This document shows, piece after piece, positions 57,852 to 64,000 of a DNA stretch of 64,000 nucleotides. Origin of the DNA: Clostridia bacterium (GTDB lineage: Bacteria; Bacillota; Clostridia; Christensenellales; Aristaeellaceae). A model generated the notes under the pieces. That model did no database searches and was not told the origin of the DNA. It saw nothing but the letters and a program-made list of their open reading frames with translations. The DNA is taken from NCBI GenBank assembly GCA_017501255.1, contig JAFVXE010000018.1, forward strand, positions 113,950 to 177,949, in the 5' to 3' direction. Positions within the stretch are counted from its first letter, which is position 1; each line of letters opens with the position of its first letter. The translations under genes and the position numbers were made by a program.

Positions 57852-57890
57852 AATATGCATAAACAATTGCAGGGTTTATGAGGGTTATCC

Positions 57891-58385
57891 TTACCAGTCG
57901 ATGGGCAGCCACCCCTGATATTGGTGGGGCGGGTAGATACTGCGGATCATCCGGGCGATGAACTGCAGGTCTTCCTGTGTATAGTAGGACGCATACCGGG
58001 TAACCAGCACCCGCAAAGCGGACAGGCTCTGCACCCGCAGGCTGTAGTCGTTCAGCTTGATAAAGTTGGCGGAAAACGGCGTCAGGTTTTCAAACAGAAC
58101 GCCCATCACCTCATCGGTGATCAGCCGCAGCTGCTCCCGCCCCAGCCGCATGGGCTGGTAATTATCGGCGATTACCAGCATACTGCCGTGGGTGTAGCGT
58201 CCCAGAAGGCGCAAAAGCATATTCTCCAGCTCATCCCGGAACTCCTCCAGGCTTTGCCGGTAGGGGGCGTAGCAGCGCAGGAATTCCGTCACATCCTCCA
58301 CGATGGGGCAGGAATGGGTCAGCATAGACCCCAACAGGGGAGCAATCGCCCGTTCCACAGCATCCTGCATCACAGGAATGGCCAT
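57891..58385 (-). CDS. Unknown protein divergent from dnaA
   Basis: 164 residues, soluble, probably all helical (RDELENMLLRLLGRY, DEVMGVLFENLTPF, SLSALRVLVTRYASYY). No signal peptide, no recognised motif. A purine-rich GAAAGGGGGCGGGCGG precedes the ATG. It is transcribed away from the putative replication origin and ends at its own terminator. Its position next to oriC/dnaA could be significant, but no known origin-linked family (rpmH, jag, DnaN, and so on) fits. Confidence 0.7.
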   Translation of the reverse strand: MAIPVMQDAVERAIAPLLGSMLTHSCPIVEDVTEFLRCYAPYRQSLEEFRDELENMLLRLLGRYTHGSMLVIADNYQPMRLGREQLRLITDEVMGVLFENLTPFSANFIKLNDYSLRVQSLSALRVLVTRYASYYTQEDLQFIARMIRSIYPPHQYQGWLPIDW

Positions 58386-58425
58386 GCCGCCCGCCCCCTT
58401 TCGTTTGTGTAGATTCCGACAGAAA

Positions 58426-58448
58426 AATGTTACTCACTTTGTAACATT
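58426..58448. promoter_or_regulatory. Palindrome in the promoter region of the unknown gene
   Basis: AATGTTAC, 7-base spacer, GTAACATT, about 40 bases before the start of the gene at 58385. Candidate operator. Confidence 0.4.
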
Positions 58449-58489
58449 CTACAAACACCAGCTGGATTCCTTGTTGCTATCAAAGGAAA

Positions 58490-58846
58490 AATCCGTTGTA
58501 TACAGCAGTAATATCTTGTTAAGATTTAATTTTTATACAATTTTCAATGTATAAAATTGCAATTGGATTTTGTCAAGAGACTACGTCTTGTGGCTGTCGT
58601 TTTTCCACACACAAGAGATAGGGATGACCCCCGGCAGAAAAAAAGGCGGCTATGCACCGGTCGAAAAATGCCGGTACTTGCCAAAAACAAAAGGTTTTGT
58701 TATGATAGGTTCCCCGGTGATCGGGGGGCAAAAACCCGTTTTCCACAAAAGGGTGTCTTTTCCACAATTCGCTGGTTTTTTTACATCAGATGTGGAAAAC
58801 GCAGTGCCATTTATACAGTAATTATACCAAACAAGGGGTTGAAAAT
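58490..58846. other. Putative origin of replication/dnaA control region
   Basis: Very AT-rich stretch (58495-58570; includes the palindrome TTTATACA/TGTATAAA at 58532-58555) as unwinding candidate, then four identical nonamers TTTTCCACA at 58601-58609 (+), 58739-58747 (+), 58758-58766 (+) and 58791-58799 (-). These differ at one base from the classical TTATCCACA. The location directly upstream of dnaA supports oriC or dnaA autoregulation. No gene is supported here. Confidence 0.7.
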
Positions 58847-60184
58847 ATGTCCGAAGCGGAACGGATCTGGTCATCTGCCTGCGCAACGCTACAACAGGAT
58901 ATGAACCGTGTCAGCTATGAAACCTGGGTGGAATCCCCCCTGAAGCCTCATGCCCTGATCAACGACCATCTGCTGTTGCAGTGCGTCAACAAGCTGATCA
59001 TGGATATCGGCGTCAAGCGTTTCCTGCCCAACATCACCGATGCGGTGTGCAAGGCAGCCGGCAAGACCATCACCGTGGAGGTGCTCTGCACAGACGAACT
59101 GGACGCCCGCATGGCGGAACTGGACGCTCAGCAGAACGGCCCCCGTCTGGGCAACCTGAACCCCAAATACACCTTCGATACCTTTGTGGTGGGCAGCGGC
59201 AACCGCTTTGCCCATGCGGTATCCCTGGCGGTGGCCGAGGTGCCCTCCCAGGCCTACAACCCCCTGTTCATCTACGGCGGCGTGGGTCTGGGCAAGACCC
59301 ATCTGATGCACGCCATCGGCCACTATGCCCATGAGCTGCACCCGGAGATGAACATCGTCTACATCACCAGCGAGGACTTTACCAACCAGCTGGTCAACGC
59401 CATGCAGACCAACCGCAACCAGCAGTTCCGGGATCGCTTCCGCACAGCGGATATCCTGATGGTGGACGATATCCAGTTCATCGCCGGCAAGAGCGCCACC
59501 GAGGAAGAGTTCTTCCACACCTTCAACCACCTGAAGGAAGCCGGCAAGCAGATCATCATGACCAGCGACAAGCCGCCCCGGGAGATTCAGAAGCTGGAAG
59601 AGCGTCTGTGCAGCCGCTTTGAAGGCGGTCTGAACGCCGATATCCAGCGCCCGGATTTCGAGACCCGTCTGGCCATCCTGCGCAAAAAAGCCGAGTTTGA
59701 GCACTTGATCATCTCTGATGATGTGCTGGAATTGATCGCCGAGCGCATCGATACCAACGTGCGGGAGCTGGAAGGTAGCCTGACCCGCCTCACCGCCTAC
59801 TCCGGCCTGACCCGCCGCCCTGTGGATATGCAGCTGGCCCAGGAGGCCCTCAAAGAGCTGCTCAAGCGGGATACCCGCCCCATCAGCACGGAAGTGATTC
59901 AGGATTCCGTGGCCGCTTATTACGGCATCACCGTGGACGACCTGAAGAGCCCCCGCCGCAACCACGACATCACCGTGCCCCGGCAGATCGCCATGTATCT
60001 GGTGCGGGAGATGATGGGCCTGAGCCTGACCAAGATCGGCGAAGCCTTTGGCGGCCGCCACTACACCACCGTCATGTCCTCCATCGAAAAGGTGGAGAAA
60101 TCCATGAAAGTCTCCCCCAGCCTGACCAACCTGATGGACGACATCCGCCGAATGATCAAGGATGCCCCTTCTGGGAGACATTGA
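58847..60184 (+). CDS. dnaA: Chromosomal replication initiator protein
   Basis: 445 residues. Domain I (1-80), short linker, AAA+ core with Walker A GGVGLGKTH (about 143-151), Walker B MVDDIQF, sensor 1 MTSDKPP, and domain IV with helix-turn-helix. The recognition signature, usually GGRDHTTV, reads GGRHYTTV. The ATG at 58847 (MSEAER) has AAGGGG nine bases upstream; an upstream in-frame ATG at 58790 overlaps a DnaA box and is rejected. dnaN and recF, usually next, are not present downstream. Confidence 0.97.
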   Translation: MSEAERIWSSACATLQQDMNRVSYETWVESPLKPHALINDHLLLQCVNKLIMDIGVKRFLPNITDAVCKAAGKTITVEVLCTDELDARMAELDAQQNGPRLGNLNPKYTFDTFVVGSGNRFAHAVSLAVAEVPSQAYNPLFIYGGVGLGKTHLMHAIGHYAHELHPEMNIVYITSEDFTNQLVNAMQTNRNQQFRDRFRTADILMVDDIQFIAGKSATEEEFFHTFNHLKEAGKQIIMTSDKPPREIQKLEERLCSRFEGGLNADIQRPDFETRLAILRKKAEFEHLIISDDVLELIAERIDTNVRELEGSLTRLTAYSGLTRRPVDMQLAQEALKELLKRDTRPISTEVIQDSVAAYYGITVDDLKSPRRNHDITVPRQIAMYLVREMMGLSLTKIGEAFGGRHYTTVMSSIEKVEKSMKVSPSLTNLMDDIRRMIKDAPSGRH

Positions 60185-60199
60185 TGGGGGAGGGAATGA

Positions 60200-60275
60200 T
60201 TTGGGGCGCTGCCCTAAACCCCGCAAGGGGCAGTGCCCTTTGACCCCGCACTGCCGTGCTTTGCACGGCAGGGGA
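60200..60275 (+). repeat. Three-hairpin module after dnaA
   Basis: TTTGGGGCGCTGCCCTAAA (60200-60218), ACCCCGC, CAAGGGGCAG-type hairpin (60224-60242), ACCCCGC, CTGCCGTGC/GCACGGCAG (60251-60271). Starts 16 bases after the dnaA stop. Confidence 0.8.
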
Positions 60276-60289
60276 AAGAATAAGTGAAA

Positions 60290-60340
60290 GAACCTCCGGG
60301 ATGGATTGCGCAGAGCCGCAACCATTCCGGAGGTTCATTT
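60290..60340 (+). terminator. Terminator of dnaA
   Basis: GAACCTCCGGGATGG (60290-60304) pairs with CCATTCCGGAGGTTC (60322-60336), then ATTTTCC. No gene between 60341 and 60474. Confidence 0.8.
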
Positions 60341-60474
60341 TCCATCGTTCTCAATTTGATGATCACGCATATTTTTTGATTGTTCGTTGTTTGACAGCCG
60401 GTGCTCATCCCGGTATACTGAAGGCAGTGGAACATTGCTTCCCCCACGCTCACCCACAGAAAGGAGCGGTTTTC

Positions 60475-60900
60475 ATGACAAAGATCAAAGCCATGCTGGC
60501 CCTTGTGCTGGCAGCCCTGCTGCTGTGCACCTGCGCCGCAGCCGAAGAAGCCCACACCCAATGGGTGGATCTTGGCACCGGCAGCAACGAAATGACCCTT
60601 GTGGTGGTGTTTCCCGATTTGACCACCAAGGGTTATCACATCCGCAGTGAAAAAACCACCCTGCTGGAAGCCCTTTTGGAGCTGGAACTGGTCACCGTGA
60701 CCCAAGGGGAAGCATCCCTCTCCCTGCTGTCCGTTGACGGTTGCGCCTTGCCCGCCGACCAGCCGGACGCCTACTGGTTCCTCTCCGCATACGACCTGAC
60801 GCTGGACAGTCTGGTGCCTGTAACGCAGCCTTTGGATGAGCTGCCCCTCAGCGGTCAGACCTACGCCATCGGCATGATCAACAGCGGGGATGCCGAATGA
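60475..60900 (+). CDS. Small exported protein, DUF4430-like
   Basis: 141 residues. A hydrophobic signal ends around CTCAAAEE; a lipoprotein (Cys at about 20) or ordinary cleavage are both possible. The mature part has the DUF4430/transcobalamin-C-like pattern: TTLLEALLELELV, SLLSVDGCALPADQPDAYWFLSAYD and LPLSGQTYAIGM. Such domains occur in surface proteins and corrinoid binders; no ligand can be assigned. AAAGGAG nine bases before the ATG. Overlaps the next gene by four bases. Confidence 0.75.
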   Translation: MTKIKAMLALVLAALLLCTCAAAEEAHTQWVDLGTGSNEMTLVVVFPDLTTKGYHIRSEKTTLLEALLELELVTVTQGEASLSLLSVDGCALPADQPDAYWFLSAYDLTLDSLVPVTQPLDELPLSGQTYAIGMINSGDAE

Positions 60901-61223
60901 GCGAAAAACGATACGACAAGCTGGTACGGGACAGAATCCCGGAGATCATTGCATCCGGCGGCAACCGCTGCCGCTGGCGGGTGCTGGAAGCCGATGCGTA
61001 CCAGAAGCAGGTGGATGCCAAGCTATCCGAGGAATTGGCTGAATATCTGGAAGCAGGCGATGTAAGCGAACTGGCGGACCTTCTGGAAGTGGTCTACGCT
61101 GCTGCTGAGGCCCGGGGCCTTTCTGCCGGGGAACTGGATGCCATCCGGCAGCATAAGGCACAGGAGAGGGGCGCATTTACAAGGCGCATTCTGCTGGAAA
61201 CGGTCACGGAAACGGAAGCATGA
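60897..61223 (+). CDS. MazG-like nucleotide pyrophosphohydrolase
   Basis: 108 residues beginning MSEKRYDKLVRDRIPEII, the hallmark of a small all-alpha NTP pyrophosphohydrolase family. The metal ligands are in KLSEELAEYLEAGDVSELADLLEVVYA (acidic ExxE and ExxD). House-cleaning of aberrant nucleotides is the usual role, though substrates vary. The start overlaps the preceding stop (ATGA), so the pair is co-translated although functionally unrelated. Confidence 0.9.
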   Translation: MSEKRYDKLVRDRIPEIIASGGNRCRWRVLEADAYQKQVDAKLSEELAEYLEAGDVSELADLLEVVYAAAEARGLSAGELDAIRQHKAQERGAFTRRILLETVTETEA

Positions 61224-61244
61224 TCCTGCCTTCCCAAACGAGTA

Positions 61245-61286
61245 CAGAGGTTGTTGCAATCCCTTTTGCAACGGCCTCTGTTTTTT
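61245..61286 (+). terminator. Intrinsic terminator
   Basis: CAGAGGTTGTTGCAA (61245-61259) pairs with TTGCAACGGCCTCTG (61266-61280), then six T. Same GTTGCA/TGCAAC core as the terminators at 15051, 44627 and 53514. Confidence 0.9.
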
Positions 61287-61307
61287 CATCCCATCCGGAT
61301 GCGAACC

Positions 61308-61316
61308 TTGTCGAAA
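61308..61316 (+). promoter_or_regulatory. Candidate Spo0A box upstream of spo0A
   Basis: TTGTCGAAA contains the core TGTCGAA of Spo0A-binding sites. It is 320 bases before the spo0A ATG, within the otherwise gene-free stretch 61287-61636, and could take part in autoregulation. A second palindrome, CACAACATATTGTG, lies at 61481-61494. Confidence 0.35.
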
Positions 61317-61636
61317 TATGGGGAAAGATGCTGATTTCCTCCCTTCTGCGCAGAATCTGTCGGATGGAGCACCTTCCGTTTTTTTGGCTTATTCAAAGGC
61401 TTTCCACCATCCGTCAACCTTCCCTGCGCCAACAATCGCCCCCGTTTGCCATATTCCCCTCGTTTTCACCGAAAAAGCACAACATATTGTGTCGTCTGTT
61501 GTACATTCTACCATATTTGGCACTACTTTGCCCGAAATCCACACAGGGGCCGATTTTGGTGGTATCATTCAGAAAAAGCAACGAACCGGCTGAACTTTGA
61601 CTAACCGGGGCGGTTTATCAGGAGGAGGAAACGACC

Positions 61637-62413
61637 ATGGAGGAACTGAAGATATTGATGGTGGACAATCACGAATGCTTCCGCAAAGCGGCAGCGGACT
61701 ATCTGCGTAAGCAGGAGGGGGTGCGTCTGGTGCGGGAGGCTGCCAACGGTCAGGAAGCCCTGGAACTGCTTGGCCGGGAGCCCTTCGATGTGCTGGTGAC
61801 CGATCTGGTGATGCCGCAGATGGACGGCTACACCCTGCTGGAAAGCATGGCCCGGCTGCGCCTGAGCCCCACGCCCAAGATCATCGTGGCCACCGCCCTT
61901 GCCCGGGATGATTTTGTCCTGCGGGCCATCGAACGGGGCGCCAACTTCTTTCTGGTCAAGCCTTACGAGCCACAGCACCTGCTCAGCCACATCCGTCAGG
62001 TATGCGGCGCTGCCCAGCCCGCCACCGGCCTTTTGAATCCCGCTGCCGGTGCCTCCCGGGTGCAGACTCTGGACGAACGTTTGGGCAGCCTGTTCCTGAC
62101 CATTGGCATTCCAGCTCACATCAAGGGTTACTCCTACCTGCGTCAAGCGGTGAAGATGGTCATCGAGCGCCCCGACCTGATGAGCCGCATCACCAAGGAG
62201 CTGTACCCGGGCATTGCCAAGCATTTCGGCACCAGCGCCTCAAAGGTGGAGCGGGCCATCCGCCACGCCATCGAGGTGGCGTGGAATCGTGGGCGGATTG
62301 AGACGTTGAATTCTGCGTTTGGGTGCAGGGTTTGTACGCCGGAGGATAAACCTACGAATGGGGAATTTATTGCGATGCTGGCGGATAAGCTGTCGATGGA
62401 GCGGAGTGCGTGA
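61637..62413 (+). CDS. spo0A: Sporulation master regulator Spo0A
   Basis: 258 residues. Receiver domain with D10, phosphoacceptor D56 (VTDLVMPQMDG), T in VATA and K in LVKPYEP; the second residue of the usual acidic pair is Asn (MVDNHE). The C-terminal effector domain is unmistakable: IGIPAHIKGYSYLRQAVKMV, ITKELYPGIAKHFGTSASKVERAIRHAIEVAW, and PTNGEFIAMLADKL (each given in part). It controls entry into sporulation. AGGAGGA lies eight bases before the ATG. The final ~100 bases use AT-richer codons than the rest. Confidence 0.97.
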   Translation: MEELKILMVDNHECFRKAAADYLRKQEGVRLVREAANGQEALELLGREPFDVLVTDLVMPQMDGYTLLESMARLRLSPTPKIIVATALARDDFVLRAIERGANFFLVKPYEPQHLLSHIRQVCGAAQPATGLLNPAAGASRVQTLDERLGSLFLTIGIPAHIKGYSYLRQAVKMVIERPDLMSRITKELYPGIAKHFGTSASKVERAIRHAIEVAWNRGRIETLNSAFGCRVCTPEDKPTNGEFIAMLADKLSMERSA

Positions 62414-62496
62414 TGCCAACACGCTTCATTTAGAAATGCATTTTTCAAAAGAAACGCATTCTACAAACAACCTGTCATATATTCATTGCGCAAAAG

Positions 62497-62524
62497 CCCG
62501 GCAGCTATCAACCGCCGGGTTTTT
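62497..62524 (+). terminator. Terminator of spo0A
   Basis: CCCGGC (62497-62502) pairs with GCCGGG (62514-62519), followed by TTTTT. Confidence 0.75.
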
Positions 62525-62568
62525 CTCATCCATTCTTGTACATCCTTTGCACCCCCCTTGTGCAATCA

Positions 62569-62597
62569 TTGCATCCAACCTGCAAATCATGTATAAT
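62569..62597 (+). promoter_or_regulatory. Promoter of the BMP-type gene
   Basis: TTGCAT, 17-base spacer, TATAAT, 59 bases before the ATG. Confidence 0.8.
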
Positions 62598-62655
62598 ATC
62601 CGTGCCGGGAACTGCTCCCGGCTCCCAACCGGATGTTTGAAAGGATGGTAGAAGA

Positions 62656-63645
62656 ATGATGAAAAAATTGATTTCTCTGCTCCTGTGCGCCATGATGCTG
62701 CTCAGCCTGTGCGTGAGCGCCTCCGCTGAGGAAACCGTCAGCGTGGGTCTGTGCATCGCTGAAACGCTGGGCGACAAGGGCTTCTATGACAGCGCCTACG
62801 AAGGCCTGCAGCGTTTGGTGAATGATTATGGTATCACCGGCAATGTGGTGGAATGCAAGAGCGACGCCAGCGCCTATACCGATGCTCTGGTAGGCTCCGC
62901 CGAGGAAAACGACATCGTTGTGGCCGTAGGCTGGCAGTTCTGGGATGCGCTGGTGGAAGTGGTTCCCCAGATGCCCGACACCAAGTTCATCTTTATCGAC
63001 AACGCCATGGACGAGATCCCCGAGAATATGCTGTGCATCACCTATAAGGAAAATGAAGGCAGCTTCATCGCTGGCTATATCGCCATGAAGATCTCCAAGA
63101 CCGGCGTGGTCGGCGTGGTTGGCGGCGAAGACAGCGCCACCATCAACAACTTCATCGTGGGCTATCAGCAGGGCGCTCTCTACGCCAATCCCGAAGGCAC
63201 CGTGCTGGCTCCCGTGTACACCAACACCTACGAAGACCCCGCCAAGGGCAAGGAAGCCGCTCTGAGCCTGTACGGCCAGAATGCGGACGTGGTGTTCGCC
63301 GTGGCCGGCAAGACCGGTCTGGGCGTGTTTGAAGCCGGCGCTGAAAAGGGCGCTCTGGCCATCGGCGTGGACAGCGACCAGAAGGCCGAAGCTCCCGAAG
63401 TTGTGGCCTGCTCCATGATGAAGTGCGTGGGCGACAGCATCTATGTGGTGGTTGAGCAGTATGTGTGCGACGGCGTGTTCGAAGGCGGCACCATCTGGGA
63501 TGCCGACCTGTCCACCGGTCTGATCGCCATCGGCTTTGGCACCGAGGATATGCCCCAGCAGGTTTCCCCCGAAATGATCGCCGAAGCGGAAGAACTGATG
63601 CAGAAGATCATCGACGGCGAAATCGTTGTGGAATCCACCCGCTAA
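62656..63645 (+). CDS. BMP/PnrA-family ABC substrate-binding protein
   Basis: 329 residues. Signal peptide 1-24 (ending VSASA) without lipobox Cys at the cleavage site, unusual for a Gram-positive binding protein. The mature protein has the periplasmic-binding fold with DKGFYDSAYEGLQRL, DIVVAVGWQFWDAL, FIFIDNAMDEIP and GSFIAGYIAMKISKTGVVGVVGG, typical of BmpA/PnrA proteins that bind purine nucleosides. AAAGGATGG precedes the ATG. No permease or ATPase genes follow within the window. Confidence 0.92.
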   Translation: MMKKLISLLLCAMMLLSLCVSASAEETVSVGLCIAETLGDKGFYDSAYEGLQRLVNDYGITGNVVECKSDASAYTDALVGSAEENDIVVAVGWQFWDALVEVVPQMPDTKFIFIDNAMDEIPENMLCITYKENEGSFIAGYIAMKISKTGVVGVVGGEDSATINNFIVGYQQGALYANPEGTVLAPVYTNTYEDPAKGKEAALSLYGQNADVVFAVAGKTGLGVFEAGAEKGALAIGVDSDQKAEAPEVVACSMMKCVGDSIYVVVEQYVCDGVFEGGTIWDADLSTGLIAIGFGTEDMPQQVSPEMIAEAEELMQKIIDGEIVVESTR

Positions 63646-63664
63646 TTGAACCTTTGAATGCCTT

Positions 63665-63700
63665 GGGGCTGGCTGCGCCGCTGTGCGCACCAGCCCCTTT
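63665..63700 (+). terminator. Intrinsic terminator
   Basis: GGGGCTGGCTGCGC (63665-63678) pairs with GCGCACCAGCCCC (63685-63697), one bulged base, then TTT. Confidence 0.75.
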
Positions 63701-63732
63701 GCGGTATTTATTCGGAAAGGATGATTCCTTTG

Positions 63733-64000
63733 ATGATGAAAAAATTTCTAGCTGCCCTGTTGGCGCTGATGCTTTGTGCTACCGCCTTTTGCGGTGCTTT
63801 TGCCGAAGCTGCGCCCGTAGTAGCTGATGACGGCTGGTACCTGGAAACCGCCCTGTATGTGGCGGAGCAAATGGGCGTTCTGGCGGACAACGAGGCCTAT
63901 GTGGAGCTGTTCATCGGCATGGGCGAGGATACCGACGGCTTTGCCGATATCATGGCGCAGCTCAACGGCCTCACCCCGGATGAGGTAATCACCTACCTGT
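63733..64000 (+). CDS. Exported protein, truncated by the window edge
   Basis: The first 89 residues are visible. MMKKFLAALLALMLC and the Ala-rich region to AFAEA form a signal peptide; the mature start is acidic (APVVADDGWYLETALYVAEQMGVL). GGAAAGG lies about 13 bases before the first ATG. The similar spelling of its signal peptide to that of the preceding BMP-type protein suggests only convergent composition. Family not recognisable from this portion. Confidence 0.75.
   Translation, partial: MMKKFLAALLALMLCATAFCGAFAEAAPVVADDGWYLETALYVAEQMGVLADNEAYVELFIGMGEDTDGFADIMAQLNGLTPDEVITYL

Noticed and set aside
58790..58846. Earlier ATG for dnaA at 58790
   Set aside because: It overlaps a DnaA box and has no ribosome binding site; the start at 58847 gives the normal domain I.

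Overview
This window looks like chromosomal DNA from a moderately GC-rich, Gram-positive, endospore-forming member of the Clostridia, probably a gut-type Oscillospirales or Christensenellales relative. Evidence: strong AGGAGG ribosome binding sites, TTGACA/TATAAT-type promoters with 17-nt spacers, a clear spo0A, a YhcN/YlaJ-type sporulation lipoprotein, a PrsA-like foldase lipoprotein, murB-rapZ, and Clostridia-typical DUF families. The family-level placement is inference. There are no rRNA genes, CRISPR arrays, prophage or recognisable insertion sequences. One tRNA gene (Arg, anticodon ACG) is present.

Layout. 1-4.2 kb: a response regulator/histidine kinase/membrane protein operon, flanked by two small operons whose membrane proteins are paralogous and share an upstream motif. 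4.7-9.0 kb: a DUF4317 protein and a large beta-propeller/HD-GYP c-di-GMP phosphodiesterase. 9.4-13.3 kb (minus): a ribosomal-protection-type GTPase with an EamA transporter, a FUSC-like membrane protein and tRNA-Arg. 13.6-15.0 kb: a sodium symporter lying between tRNA-Arg and a 38-bp fragment of the same tRNA. 15.1-19.0 kb (minus): a MacB-type ABC efflux operon with two adaptors. 19.3-27.6 kb: a very large protein ending in a sortase-B-like domain without catalytic residues, then DUF1015, GtrA, a YbhN-type membrane protein and uvrC. 27.9-30.3 kb: an HTH/ParB-like fusion, a sporulation lipoprotein and a hydrolase. 30.4-37.8 kb (minus): moxR, DUF58 and transglutaminase genes, then an acyltransferase/membrane pair. 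38.5-46 kb: galM, DUF2804, a cytidylate-kinase-like gene, and a DUF4956-VTC-CotH operon. 46.2-51.2 kb: pth and mfd, separated by a repeat array. 51.4-58.4 kb: an SH3 protein, a small helical protein, the PrsA-like foldase, rapZ, murB and an unknown gene. 58.4-60.2 kb: putative oriC and dnaA. 60.5-64 kb: small genes, spo0A, a BMP-type binding protein and a truncated exported protein.

The most unusual content is intergenic. (i) A ~207-bp multi-hairpin element occurs three times. Two copies sit exactly between duplicated copies of an intrinsic-terminator hairpin, and the hairpin sequence differs at each site; the third copy abuts another terminator. Stems covary between copies. (ii) A second family of three-hairpin modules has constant single-stranded linkers (ACCCCGC, AATCCC) but freely changing, mutually compensating stems. 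It occurs at about ten places, often directly after stop codons of housekeeping genes (uvrC, pth, mfd, dnaA). One 160-bp version is tandemly triplicated and supplies the C-terminal codons and stop of pth. Other points of note are the pseudosortase fusion, a DnaA with an altered DNA-recognition motif matched by four identical TTTTCCACA boxes, and the tRNA-Arg fragment.
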